The notes: generated from the sequence alone by a model not told the origin. DNA of 64,000 bases from Epiperipatus broadwayi (GCA_028023455.1 JAQFVV010000002.1:30015725-30079724), one strand, 5' to 3'; positions 46,394-59,135 are shown, numbered from the stretch's first letter. Translations and numbers: made by a program.

Positions 46394-47109
46394 CTGCAAG
46401 TTTTCACAAATTACAAACAAATTATTCATGAAATATACATATTTGATTCAACAATTCTTTAGTTCTGCAATTTAAAGTATCGTATGTTTTGTGTTTGAAT
46501 TTCCAGGAATTACTTGAACTGCAGTATCATTTGCGTAAAGTAACAAATTTACTTATCCAATTTGTATCGATATCTCTTTGAAGATCAGTGTGAATTTGCC
46601 ATTTGGTTTATAATATATATGGGCAACATTTACTAAGAACAACGTACATAATAAATAAAATTCCTTTTTCGTTTGTTTTAACGTCAGCAACCGAAAAGGT
46701 TTTTATTTATGTTTAGATATAACTGAGCGTACTTACAGCGTAGTACACAAAAATGATTCTGATGTACTATACTGAAAGCATGCCCACCTATATCTAAAAG
46801 TAAATAATAAAAATCTTAATAGATGTTAAAAACATTTTGGTAATTTATAATAAATAAAATTATAAGTAGCTGTAAATACTTTTTTTTACAATTACTAATT
46901 ATATACTTTCAATATCATTCAAAGATAAAGTAACATGAAAAGAGTGAACTCTTTAAGTGTAAATTATACATGTAATATATATATTCATACACATGCACAC
47001 TTACAATTTGTAAAACTATACCATTGTTCATTCTATTAGTATTTGTCAGAGTTAAAAATTTAAATAATATATATAAAAATGAGTGCATTTTTATTTATTT
47101 TTTTTATAG

Positions 47110-47204
47110 ATGCTGATATTAAAAAGCATATAGATTTGTGTGAAAAAGAATTAGAAAAGTACAAAATGAAAGAAAAGGACATTTACACGAAAATGTTTCG
47201 GTAA
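47110..47204 (+). CDS. TTC9-family TPR protein, coding exon 3 and stop
   Basis: A TTTTTTTTATAG acceptor precedes 47110. The exon completes the split Asp codon and reads DADIKKHIDLCEKELEKYK, then MKEKDIYTKMFR and TAA at 47202-47204. The ending KEKxxYxxMF is the conserved TTC9-family C-terminus, which fixes this as the last coding exon. AATAAA strings at 47346-47351 and near 47362 could be the polyadenylation signal. Intron 2 (28439-47109) is 18.7 kb and holds nearly every element type in this window. Confidence 0.9.
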
Positions 47205-48685
47205 TGATGTTTTATGAAAATATATTCATTATTACTTTTAAATATATACAACTTTATAACTAATTTACTTTTTACGGAAGAAAAGAAGAAAAAAATTTGT
47301 TTTTATTTTTTAAATATATTTATGTATATTGTTTTAAAATTGCTTAATAAATTAAAGAAAAAATAAAATATTTTTTTATAAATATTGAAGATCAAAAATA
47401 TTGTTCTCATATTTTTGTTATAATAAATGCTTCATACAAATATCTCAAACTTTATAAAATTATTATAATTCAATTTTCAAGAGCAGTATTTTTTGAATGC
47501 GTTCATTTGATGGCATTGTCTTACCAAATAAATTAAGGATTATAATTAATTATTTTTATTAAGGTACAGATAAATATTTAATTTGATAGTATACCAATAT
47601 TTGTCAAACCTTGAAAATTGAATTGTAAAAATTAACTACAGCTAAGTACTAAACTGTGATATGAAGATATACAAAAGTAAACGCAAAGCCTACTGATGAG
47701 GATAGGATCTTTCAGAAATACATTGTGAGAATCAATTGCTTTTTTTCTGTTTATGTCTATATACTTTAAGTATGTAGTAGGATCAAAAGTTTTTTTTAAT
47801 ATAAATTTTATAAAATAAAAGCAAATATTTTTTTATAATTATTAAAGAAGATATAAGATATTTCTCTTATTTATATTATTCATTATAATTCATTGATATT
47901 TTTTTCGTTCTTGTTTGTAATAAATTGACCAAAACTAAATTGGCTAAAAAAGAAATGTATTTATTTCTATTAAGCATTTGTGAGCTTACTATCAGCTTCA
48001 AAAACCAGGTTTATAGAATTCGTGCGTTGGCTGGGTATTCTGCAGTATTTATTGATGAAGTACTAATTATTTAAATTAGCTATTTAAATATTCCACTTGC
48101 TTGAGAATTGGATACTGTTTTCTTTTTTGTTAATGATATGGTTGTTTTTAGTGATAAATCATATCTCTTTCACTTTTCTTTTTCTGACATCTTGCTCTGT
48201 GCAAACAATATTGACATTCTTTGGGTCAAAGACATGACAGAATTTTTGCTCATGCTCCCAAAAAACTGATTTGTATTTGGAGTTATTTTTTGCTCACTTG
48301 TTAAGAGACTTGTGGTGGTTAGAAATGTTTTGGCCAATTTATTGTTAGTTAGGATAACTATTTTGTACACTTCGTTGAAATTGTGTTTTTAAGAATAAGC
48401 TATTTATTTATTAAAGTAATCATGGATCTTTAGAAGGCAAATAAAGCGAATGAATATTTTATTCTTTTAGTGTAGTGTTTTGATTTAAATAGCAAAAGAA
48501 TTTTGTTTTTCTAATATTTACTATTAATAAATTATTAAACTCCTACTTTTGATTATGCTACCAAAGGAATGAATATGGAAATTACCTAAATAGTATAGGA
48601 ATTGCTTTTTATTGATTACTTAGAAGATCAAACTATAAGGATGTCAGCAGAAAATTAGAATATGATCTCTCAGATAAATAACACA
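47205..48685. other. TTC9 3' UTR and AT-rich flank
   Basis: Probable 3' UTR to about 47370, then AT-rich DNA with no gene or recognised repeat. Confidence 0.4.
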
Positions 48686-48689
48686 AAGA

Positions 48690-49095
48690 AATTATCTTAA
48701 TCTGTATCATCATTTCCAACCATTACCGGTCCATTGCAGGATGAAGGTCTCTCCAAGTTCAATCCATCTTCTCCAATCTCTAGCCTCTTTTTTTCTACAT
48801 CACCTCAGCATAATTTATTATTTCATCTATCCATATCAAATGTGGTCTCGTTCTAGGTCTTGTACAATCTTTTGGAATCCAATTTAAGATTTTCAATTGT
48901 CCATCTATTATCATCTCTTCTAACAATGTGTCCAGCCCAACTCCACTTCAGTATCTTAATTCTTTCAATAACGGCAGTAAGACCTGTTTGTTATCTCACC
49001 CATGTTACTCCCAATATGGTCTGAAGTCCCTGTCTTTTTTTTCTGTTAAGGGTTTAAGTTCAGATCCATAAATATGAACTGGTGACACATTTATT
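48690..49095 (-). pseudogene. LINE C-terminal fragment (RTE-like)
   Basis: On the minus strand, with frameshifts: GHIVRRDDNRWTIENLKLDS, then KTRTRPHLIWIDEI and RLEKMDWTWRDLHPAMDR. This follows the WAGHVxRxxDxRW...GRPxxRWxDDI...DRxxWR pattern at the C-terminus of RTE-type and related LINE proteins. It is 5'-truncated; the family differs from the nested fragment at 32617-32828. Confidence 0.7.
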
Positions 49096-49909
49096 AATAA
49101 CTTTTTCAAATTCATAGGTATATTGATTAAATTGCTGTGAAATTTAATCACTATACTTAAGGTAAATCTAGAAAAAATTTAAAATGTTAGTCTTAAAACA
49201 AAGCACCTCACAGTTAATATTCAATCCTCTTACATTAAGATAGTTCTGACATTGAATCATGTAAGTATTTATCTCTAAGTAATAATAATGGTGAAAATGT
49301 AAAGAAAATAATAAATCTTTTAAGAAGCTAAGAAAAGTCCTAGTAGCAGATTAAAGCTATGTTGCCCTGATTAATGCAAGAAAGTTTGCATATGAAAAAT
49401 TATCCAATGAGAAATGGTATCTTATTTTGCATTTTTGTTTAATTAAACTGTTAATGGAGAGACAATTTTAATATGGTTTGTAGTTCAGGAACACCTATTT
49501 TTGAATTAATATTTAATGTTGTCTTTTGTTCCAATCGATTCATATTCTAATGTCCTTAATATATAGATTATCAAAGGTCTTATAAAAGTGTGACAAATAC
49601 TTGCCAACTCTGTGGCATTCCTCTCTTCCAGAACTTTTCTAGAATTAATTTGTAACAGTCCAAGGTAAAGATAATGCTGAGAAAGAATCCATAAAGTTAA
49701 TGTTTCTAAAATTTATAACATCTAACCCTTGAAATGCTCTATTAACTTCAAAGTTACCATCATCAAGTGAGCTTCCGCAGTTTATTTTTGATAAGTGGTT
49801 GCTGAAATTGTTAAATAATTTGGTGAAATTCTTAAATGAGCATTTAAGTAATATTTGATTCTGAGTGGGCAATTGAAAAAGATATAAAATCACATTTTGA
49901 TCATAGTTG

Positions 49910-51045
49910 TATTTATATGTTCGACTATTTCCATCATCAAATATGAGTATTGAATGTCTTTAGACAAATTTAACTTTATTTAAATATTCCAAATACATTC
50001 AACTGTTAGTAATAGCACACAGGTTAGTATATACACATTTTGAGAGATATTATCCCCTCTTTTTCAGGGGTTACTGGCTTGACTAGTGACAGTACTTGCA
50101 TGGGAAGCAAACCTGGACCCTTTGATTCTTGAATTTTAAGGTAATGCTCTAACCAACTGAGCCATCCTGCCAAAGGCAACAACGAGTAGAAATTTCATAT
50201 ACTTATCTATAAGGTTCCTCCTGATTTCTCCACTTTTTTCTAGGAGCAAAGTTGATTAGTGGTTTTCATATATCTAGTCACACTATGTTTACGGGGTTAT
50301 TTGCCATAATTATGTGAGCAACTTCTCCAAATTTTCTTCTTTGTACCTTTTCCTCTCTACTAATATTTTTTGTATTTTCCCAATTGGATGGAGAAGAAAA
50401 GGTACAAAGAAGAAAATTTATCCTAATTTCTCCACTTTTTTCTAGGAGCAAAGTTGATTAGTGGTTTCTATATATCTAGTCACACTTAAGTTTACTTTAT
50501 GGAGTTATTTGCCATAATCATGTGAGCAACTTCTCTGAATTGTCTTCTTTGTACCTTTTCCAATCGGATAGAGAAGAAAAGGTACAAAGAAAAAAATTTA
50601 AAGTAGCTGCTCACATGACAATGGCAAACAATCCTGTAAGTCAATCTAATGTGACTATACATAATGTATGGGAATCATTAATCAACTTTGCTCTTAGGAA
50701 AAAGTGGAGAAATCAGGAGGAACCTCGTAGATAAGTATATGGAATTTCTACTGACAGTTGCTTTTGGTAGGATGGCTCCGTTGGTTAGAGGGTTACCTCA
50801 AAATTTCAAGAAACTAAGGATCCAGATTCGATTCCCAGTAATACTGTCACTGGTCAGGCTAGAAACACTTGAAGAAGATGGGAGAATAATACCTCTCAAA
50901 ACTTTGTGCATATACTAACCTATGTGCTATTACTAACAGTTGAATGTATTGGAAATATTTAAATAAAATAAAAATTTTCTAAAAACATTCAATACTCATA
51001 TTAGATGATAAAAATAGTCAAATATATAAATACAACTAAAACACT
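49910..51045. mobile_element. Penelope-like family A, diverged subfamily, inverted fragments
   Basis: Minus terminal repeat (49918-50220) and 3' ORF end (50221-50400), then further short inverted duplications, then a plus 3' ORF end (50580-50705: RKKFKVAAHMTMANNPVSQS) and a plus terminal repeat (50706-51045). Both outer ends carry the ORF-start sequence in inverted orientation, as in the 41.9-45.8 kb insertion. Hammerhead cores (near 50041-50085 and 50866-50912) are decayed. Confidence 0.75.
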
Positions 51046-51840
51046 ATTATCACAAACCATGAAAACATTCTGATTATATGTCAAAAATTTATAACCCACC
51101 TTAGAATTTCTAGTTTAAGTATTAAAATCCAAACAGTCAGCAGATGGAGAATTTAGGATTTTGCAATAAAATTTGAAAAAATTAAGTGTCAAACCCAGAC
51201 AAATGGAATGGATCAGTGGGAATTCTGTCGTGAATAGGTCATTGACAGGTTTGTTTATTATTAAACTATTTTATGCTATCTCTTTTCTACCTACCTCTTT
51301 TCTTCCAAAGCGTAAGCTTGTGGTTAAGACCTGTAGAGGTCCCTACTATCGCATTTTTACACGCATATTCTTGAGGTTACAGCCTTAGTAAATATTACCT
51401 ACCTACCTATAGTAAATTATATATACCAATGATAATCTTTTTATTTTGTAATAGAAATATTTCTAAAATGTGTAACTAAGACTCCATAACCAGAATGCTA
51501 AGGGTAATAATCTGAATCTTAATGCAATTTTTATGTGGACAAGTTTACTGCTGACCTTATAAATATTAAACAGAGTATTGAAATTAAAGATCTACTAATC
51601 AATAGGTTCAAGTTTGTTTGGTTTCAAATCTTATTGCCAAATTTTAAAGATAGAGACCCCAGTGATTAAATAGAATTAGATAGACCAGTGTACATCCAGT
51701 AAATGTATCAAACCAAATATATTTGTTTAAATAGTTAAAATATATATATATAAAGATAAAAAAACATTTTTGATAATTATTTTTAAGTACACTTAGAAAC
51801 TTTTTATGTTGACAATATGACTAACCTAAAAATTAAGACT
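51046..51840. other. Unassigned AT-rich sequence
   Basis: The 71-codon + frame at 51173-51388 has no recognised domain. Nothing else is supported. Confidence 0.35.
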
Positions 51841-51844
51841 ACCA

Positions 51845-52960
51845 AACTCCATACAGTAGTGCCATTCAGCACAAGCCATAGAAATCAATGGATATTAGTT
51901 AGTTTGTGAATAAAATCCTTACTCATTGCCTATTCTTCCCATATCCCCAGACTAATATCTAGCTTGTGGCTTTCATCAGTGATATCATATCCAAAGCTGC
52001 TCACTAACGAAAGCCACAAGTCTAGAAACTAGTCTGGGGGTATTGGATGAATAGGCATTAGATAGGGATTTTATATACAAACCTTTTAGCATCCATTGAT
52101 TACTATGGATTATGCTGGGTGGCACTACTGCATGACAAGTTTGCTATTGCTTTAGGAGCTTGTGTAAGCCTAGGAAATGGTGATCATATGATGTTTTAGT
52201 GGTTTTATACCAGTCCTTCCCATAGAATGATGGTGACAGATTATTAAAAATCCAGACACCAAAATGTATAGATACTGAACTAGGTTCAAATTTGGTCCTA
52301 GCTTTATAGTTAATTAAATAGGTAAAAGAAATGGTTTGAAGTTTTTATTAGATCCAAAGATCTACATGCAGTAGTCTTAGATCCAAAGCTCTTCATTAAT
52401 GAAAGCCACAAGCTAGAACAGGGGTCTCCAACCTTTTTGCACTTAAGAGCACATTCTATAATACCGGCCAGGTGGCGGACACCATATATTTTTTCAATCA
52501 GGTGACAAACACCATTTATTTTTTTTAATGTAAATTTATAGTTGGATATTGTTATTGTTAATAATACACATAATGTACAAAAAAATATTTATTTCAAAAT
52601 TAAAATTTTAACATATAATTAACGTTTATATTTTTACACTGTAAAAGTATAGTATGCCCTACAATTTGATTACAATGTAATACAATAATTTATAGGAAAT
52701 TTTAAAAATTAAATTTATTTGTATCAGATAAATAATTTTTATCATGTTCGGATAGCAGCAGGCACACATAAAATGGTCTGCGGGCACCATGGTACCCGCG
52801 GGCATAGGGTTGGGGACCCCTGAGCTAGAAACTAGTATGGGGATATTAGATAAATGGGTACTAGAAAAGAATTTTATGCACAAATCTTTTAGCATCCATT
52901 GATTATTATGGCTTACACTGGGTGACACTACTGTATGGAGAGTTTGCAATTTAAAGATAA
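51845..52960. mobile_element. Retrozyme-like repeat, inverted and tandem copy, interrupted by a hAT MITE
   Basis: Minus-oriented arm 51845-51985, flip near 51990, then plus-oriented sequence to about 52418, resuming at 52823 and ending near 52945. Hammerheads near 52000-52040 and 52391 are mutated. The second is split by the insertion at 52419. Confidence 0.7.
52419..52822. mobile_element. hAT-type MITE, 404 bp, 8-bp target duplication
   Basis: Starts CAGGGGTCTCCAACC and ends GGTTGGGGACCCCTG. Flanked by agctagaa (52411-52418 and 52823-52830). The duplicated site lies in stem II/GAAA of a retrozyme hammerhead. No coding capacity. Confidence 0.9.
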
Positions 52961-52964
52961 TAAG

Positions 52965-53085
52965 GGAGTAGCCAAAATAGTATTTAATTGGATTATGAAT
53001 AAAGGACAGGCAACAAGATGGATGAGAAAGATAGGACGTTATGCAGAAGATTTGAATAAAGACTATGTCAGTATACTGTGATGGT
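52965..53085 (+). mobile_element. CR1-like LINE C-terminal fragment
   Basis: About 120 bp matching the region IVFNWVMSKGQATRWVRK of the 15.2-18.9 kb copy (here VFNWIMNKGQATRWMRK). Confidence 0.65.
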
Positions 53086-53089
53086 ACAA

Positions 53090-54100
53090 AATAGTTTAGA
53101 GCTACCAAACTACTAAGATTATAGTAACCGGTACAAGGGGGCACTAAGCATCAAGGCTAGCACTAGACTGAGAAGATTATTTTGCGATCATAGTGTTTAT
53201 ATATGTCACATAATCTTTTATAGTGTAATCCTTAACAGATTTTAATAATTCAGGCAAATTCTCCAGAGGACAATATTGTTGTTAATACTATAGTTATATA
53301 CTAAAGTAACAAGAGTCATGCAAATATGGCTATCCGATAATCTTCATTATACTTTTCATTTTTTATTTCTCTTTCCAATCCCCTCTCACTGCAATCTCAA
53401 CTGGCTCAATCTATTTTAAAATAAAATACTTTCCAATTAGCGCAATCATTTAGATTGTTTAATGATATTATTATTATAATAATCTTTCCCGAGGAAATAC
53501 GCCATCACTAACGTACGCCCGACAATGTCCAACTTTGTTGTTGATGACTCATCCAAATAGAGCTGACATTCCAGGCATATTATATAATAATGAATTACTG
53601 TATATAGCTTAACTCAAAATCTCTCCCTTGTTTATGTTAAATTGTTTAAGCTTAACTACTAAATGATGGCATAAGTGTCATTTTCTTATGTCTGCCAATT
53701 TTGCTTTGATGTCCATTTATTATGGCATAAGTGTCTTGTGTTTCTTATGGCCAGAATTTAAACTGACTATATCCTACCTATTATCTTTCCACCATCGAGC
53801 ATTTCATATTTGTGAAACCAAAATCTACATACGCATGAGTATAGCAAAGATCTTAAAATAAAATGCTTATATTATCATAATTAATTTGATATAATCATGT
53901 TTTATTTGACTCATGTATTTGATTTAGGTAATCAAATAATTTATGATTTAAGATTACAAGCTTAATTTACAAACAATTTATTTTTATGCATAAATTGTGC
54001 ACATGCATAGAATGCACACTGCTTTTTTCAGTAAAATTTCAGAAAAATTACAAAAATTTGTAAAAACTGAAACACATGCTTATTATATACCTGTGTCTAT
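53090..54100. other. Unassigned AT-rich sequence
   Basis: A repeated ggcataagtgtc string near 53670 and 53725. No gene or known element. Confidence 0.35.
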
Positions 54101-54106
54101 ATATGT

Positions 54107-54471
54107 AATATATAGAGTATATGAGCACAGACTTTCACACAACCCACCACTCAGCCTCAGGGTGGCCTTTGAGCATTACATCATCAGATTTCCAATGGGA
54201 TGGACGTTTGAAGAGTTGGAGTGTGGAGTAGATTGAGGCCTGTCCATTAAAGTATGAAGATTGGCTATCTTAATATAAATCTGAGCACTTATAGTGTATA
54301 TGTGTGGAGATGGTAATCTGGACCATCTGATGATTGCTGGTTTAGCATGAAATATGTATATTGGTGATTATTTATCTTTTCAGCATATATGTGTTCAAGT
54401 GTATCAGTGTTATGAGATAGGGTGGAGAGTGGGGGTTGTGTGAAAGTCTGTGCTCATATATCCTATATATT
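54107..54471. mobile_element. 365-bp fold-back element with hammerhead-like core
   Basis: About 39-bp terminal inverted repeats (aatatatagagtatatgagc onward; right end 54433-54471). On + at 54323-54364: CUGAUGA, stem II UGCU/AGCA, GAAA, stem III AUA/UAU with a two-base loop, an A cleavage residue and stem I ACC/UGG with a mismatch at its base. Related pieces are at 24.2-24.7 and 25.0-25.2 kb. Confidence 0.6.
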
Positions 54472-55260
54472 AAAAATCTATAAAGAACATTATCTATAAT
54501 ACTAAAAAGAAAATAAAAATAATACTTTAAAGTCTCTGTACTGCACATAAGTGCATTTTTTCATTCTAAAATGAAAAAAGTAACATACGAGCAAAAATAT
54601 GGTAATTTACATTCCGTCTTAATAAATTGTATTCTGATTACTAATGCTCAAATTTTATTTTAATATTCACATAAATTTTCTGGACATAATGCCTTCATTA
54701 AAGGTAAGTTGTATTTAATTTTTTTAGCTTTACATAATTATTTTAAAACTTATTTTTACATAACTACTGAAAGGTGGAAATCAAAATAAGCTACTTTTTT
54801 GTATTTAAACGTATTACAAAGTAGCTATAATTCACACATTTTTATGGTTTATAATTTTAACAATATTTAAGCTTTGACAATATATAAGAATGTTGGATCA
54901 TTTTGTTATAATTTTAATCATATTTTTTCCTCTACATTTTTTAATTATTTAAATGTTATCATAGATAGATTTTCATCCTAATATGTCCTCTTATGATATG
55001 GGAATAAAATTGTCTTTTAATACACCTTTCACAATATTAGCAGAAACCAGTCCGGGGTTGGGGATATTCTGCAAAGCTTGTTAAGAGCTTATTTGTGAGC
55101 TCTATATATAACATTTGTAATACAAGCTTGTTAAATTAGGCCATGTGACATATGACTTGATTTCTTTGTAATATATATATAATCATTCTCACTATTGCTT
55201 ATACATATCTTATTTGGGTCCCTGCATCCATGTTTTGAATACTGTCTACTTAACTTCATT
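54472..55260. other. Unassigned AT-rich sequence
   Basis: No coding potential or recognised repeat. Confidence 0.35.
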
Positions 55261-55269
55261 CTCCTAGGG

Positions 55270-55585
55270 CAGGGGTCCCCAACCCTATGCCCGCAGGCAC
55301 CATGGCACCCGCAGACCATTTTGCGTGTGCCCGCCGCTATCCGAACATGATAAAAAATTATTTACTTGATATAAATAAATTTAATTTTTAAAATTTCTTA
55401 TTAATTATTGTAATCAAATTGTGGGGCATATTATACTTTATTGTTGAAATAAATATTTTTTTGTACATTATGTGTATTATTAACAATATCCAACTATAAA
55501 TTAACATTGAAAAAATAAATGGTGCCCGCCACCTGGCCGGTATTATAGAATGTGCTCTTAAGTGCAAAAAGGTTGGGGACCCCTG
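55270..55585. mobile_element. hAT-type MITE, 316 bp, 8-bp target duplication
   Basis: Same family as 52419-52822 in opposite orientation, about 90 bp shorter. Ends CAGGGGTCCCCAACC and GGTTGGGGACCCCTG. Flanked by tcctaggg (55262-55269 and 55586-55593). Confidence 0.9.
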
Positions 55586-55593
55586 TCCTAGGG

Positions 55594-56340
55594 TTTTAAA
55601 GTTTCCAGATTATTAGGTGGAATAAAATATCTACTGATCTTCATTTTATTCCTTTGTTTAAATGTAAATGTTTGATCTTTCTTGTATTGCCTTTAATTAT
55701 TTTCAGGATGTTAATCATCCTATCAAATATATATGTATATATTTAAGTGATCTTTTGTTTTTTGAATTCTGATTTTTATTTTCACACAGGTTAAATGCAT
55801 AATGCACCTTCATACACCCTTCATTATCATTTGAAATTTTCCATCATGTAGTTTCCTCCCAAGAGATTAAGTCACAATCTGAACAGTTTCCACATGTGGT
55901 TTTTGCCTCATCTATATAAGTGGCTGTTCTCCACAAAGTGTTAAAATTTTCTGTCAGTATTCATTCTTGAAAAAACTATAAGTTTCTACTGTGACATTGT
56001 CAGTACATGGTCCACAGAACATTTTGACAACATTTAATGGTCACAAGATTGGTTCATAAAGCTAATGAAAAAGATTAAAATAAGCAAAAAAATGTACATT
56101 TGTAAAAATATGCAAAAGGCCATAAATTATTCAACTGGTAAAGCATAAGAATGACTGGGAATTTATATATCTGACAAAAATATGTGGAAAGTCACAATTA
56201 ATTGTTTGGTAAAGGATATAGTTATTAGAAATATATGCATGTAGCAAATAATTTTTCAAAATAGATCAGATACAGAATATCATGGCTTCATATATAATAT
56301 TGAATTTCAAAAATGTTACACATTTCACTTTTCAGCAAAA
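55594..56340. other. Unassigned AT-rich sequence
   Basis: No recognised gene or repeat. Confidence 0.35.
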
Positions 56341-56355
56341 AAACTTTTATTATTG

Positions 56356-56393
56356 ATTACAGTTTCGACTGTACCATGCAGTCTTCATCAGAT
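56356..56393 (-). ncRNA. Hammerhead ribozyme motif (fold-back family)
   Basis: Minus strand: CUGAUGA, perfect stem II GACUG-CAUGGUA-CAGUC, GAA, AC/GU stem III and a GUA cleavage triplet. Stem I is reduced to about two pairs (AU/AU). No clear inverted partner nearby. Confidence 0.45.
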
Positions 56394-56759
56394 GTACAAA
56401 ATTTGAACACATAAAAATACAACCATTAAAATACATTACCTATCAAACTTTTAATTTTTTTTTTTTTAAATATTTTCTAACCTTTTCAATTCATATAATA
56501 TCATTAACATATTTACCATCCTATTTTATATTCTTTTAAAATATTTTTATCCTCTTTCTTTGTAACATATACCTATACATATAACTTTAATACATATAAT
56601 ATTTACATTATAAAGTAATTTTAATTACACTACTCCAAAAAAAATTTTTTAATCACTATCAATATAATCTTTCTTTATCTTTTATTCTAACTAAATACTT
56701 ATTTCCATTCATTTTACCTTTTTAATTATTCCATATAAAATTTTCTTCAACAAATATCA

Positions 56760-56915
56760 CATGATCACCATTTCTTATGCTAGCACATAACTGTTATTAA
56801 ACAAGCAAAACTCTATACAATAGTGCCATCCAGAGTAATCAATGGATGCCAGAAGGCTTGTGCATCAAATCCCCATCTAGTGTCTACTCAACCAATATTC
56901 CCAAGCTGGTTTATT
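56760..56915 (-). repeat. Truncated retrozyme-like repeat
   Basis: Minus-oriented: acatgatcaccatttcttat, terminal motif, agaaggcttgtgcat, ending near 56915 before the hammerhead. Confidence 0.6.
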
Positions 56916-56919
56916 TGTT

Positions 56920-57740
56920 CTTCAACAAATATGAAAGACAAATTACTGAAACAACTAGCCACGGTTTGAATAAAATTTTTAGGCACATGTTAAGAACGTT
57001 TTGTATCCTCAGCATTAGCAGTTTTGGTAGACCAAATGTCCCCAGAGATATATCCAACAAATACCTTTTCTTTTTACCCGAAAAAATAACTTACTATCGC
57101 AATCTACATATCATTATCCTGCCTTGCATTTTTCTTTGTGTCTCTTTTAGACAAGATTTTGGTTATAATCAAAAAACACTGGTATTGCATTGTTTATCTG
57201 CAAACAAAATCCATTTATAAATGAGTATAATAAGCTCATTATGGTAACAATTACTTCAATCAACTACAATTATTAACTTTTGTAAACAGAAACATTCTAC
57301 CATTTCCTTACTTCAAGTTTAGAGGTGTGTATCATTCAATCCAAGGTGTATGTTTTAGGGTTTGCTACTTTAATTTAAACATAGCAGTCCCCGTGAACAG
57401 AAACCAAGAAAAAAATAATTGTCTTTTATATAATTGTTTACTAAGACTTCCTTTTTATCCTTCTATAGTTGTCTTAATTTCTCCACATTCATCTTATTAT
57501 TTGTTACATCAGTTTGATATTCCTCTGTAGATTCAACATTTTTCTCACATCCTTTTTTATCTTTATGATTTTTCTTTATTATGCTACCTCTAAGACACAA
57601 TAACAAGAGAAAGGTACCATGCCTTTGAATTCCATAATCAGACTAGTTTCTATCTTATAAATGTATTTTTGTTAATAATCAGTCAATTGTATAATTCTCG
57701 AGTCTTTTTATATTTTCAGTGCTTATAGTATACTAACTCC
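56920..57740. other. Unassigned sequence
   Basis: Open frames at 56846-57220 and 57327-57530 (+) have no recognised domain. Confidence 0.3.
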
Positions 57741-57789
57741 ATTTTTAGAGTAATAGTTTTTCCTCTTAATGTTTTTATGAGAGACTTCT

Positions 57790-58900
57790 AGGTATTGTTT
57801 TCTTCTAATCGCTTTTTACATAATTTATATATTGTTGAATCATCAATTACATCCATTTTACATCAGAACTCGGTTTCCTTGTCATTTTTAAGTTCCCTCA
57901 TAATCTTTGCACTATGTGTAGAATTTACAATCAATGTTAACTTGGTTTGTGAGTTTTCTAAAACTTTTATGTTATTTATAAGTTTGTCAGTTCTATATCT
58001 GAAACATTTTGCTAAAATTTCTCATAAGTTCTTTTTGAGTTACTTCCATCTTCACTCTCATTTGTTTGATTTCAGTGTGGTACTCATCCAACTTTACATT
58101 CATTTCCTTGTTGATCTCATCTATCTTTATGTCTTGGAATTATCCTCTCAAAATTAGCCTTAATTTCAGCTTTATTCGCATCTAAATTTATATTCATTTT
58201 TTATATGTAACTGGTATGTCTGGCAAATTGACATTTTTTTCTTCTAGCTTTTATTTTCTGCAGTTATTTTTGATTTTCTATTTTTCTTGAGTTTATAATT
58301 CTTCTGTGGATTGTATTAATTGTCTTTGTCTTATTGCTGTTCCATTTTTTTTGTTTTTGATCATGTGAGCATTTGTAGTGATTGCTGCTTCTATTATTTA
58401 TTTTCTTCATTATTGTCATTTTATTTCTAATCAAAAAATTTTCTTTATCTTTTTTTAAAATATTTTATTAAATTTGGATTACAATCTTCTGCCTTCCATT
58501 CAATCTTTTTTTTACTATCTGAACACTTTTTAATCTCTTTGTAGCCTATTTTATTTAACCTACTTTGAATTTGACATTTTCAATTGAATTAGATCTGTTA
58601 TTTTTTAATTATTCCCATTTCTGTATTCTCTCATTCACTCTGTTCATACATTTGTTACTATTTATTTTCATTAATTATTTTTACATTATGATCATCAATA
58701 ATATTTTTTTTTTCTCTTGGGTGATTTGGTCTATCTGATAAAACAATACTAAATAAATACACGTCTTTTAAGCTATTTATAAGAAGTTCTGATGAGAATG
58801 GAATATAATTATAAATTTGAGCCTTACATTTTGGAGCAAATTCAAGAGCTGGTATGAAAGAAATGCAAATTAATATATTCATTTGGTCATAAGCTTTCAT
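57790..58900 (-). other. Possible LINE-type ORF1 relic
   Basis: The minus strand carries a lysine/glutamate-rich, heptad-like stretch (IDEINKEMNVKLDEYHTEIK near 58080-58140) and other short open pieces to 58900. This could be a decayed coiled-coil ORF1, or simply A-rich DNA. Low confidence. Confidence 0.2.
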
Positions 58901-59029
58901 TCTGAAGCATCAGTTTATGTGATTATTCTCAAGAGAAAGTAATATAATCAAACTTTTGGGCCTTTCATGCTGAAATAACCATTTATACAATTAGATATTT
59001 AAACCACTAAACATCATATAATCACCATT

Positions 59030-59135
59030 TCTTTGGCACTAGATAGGGATTTTATGCACAAGCCTTCTGGCATCCATTGATTACTCTGGCTTGCACTGAG
59101 TGCCACTACTGTATGGAGAGTTTTATCTGTTTCAG
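59030..59135 (+). repeat. Retrozyme-like repeat fragment
   Basis: From cactagatagggattttatg to the terminal motif gtatggagagttttatctg; lies downstream of the ribozyme position. Confidence 0.6.

Noticed and set aside
46440-46625. LLYANDTAV on the minus strand as an RT catalytic box
   Set aside because: One short resemblance to YADDT without any flanking RT motif in the right order; the frame is broken by stops.
57795-58157. 120-codon + open frame as a membrane protein
   Set aside because: Hydrophobic F/L/I/S-rich translation is the complement of an A-rich, lysine/glutamate-rich minus strand; typical of a shadow frame.
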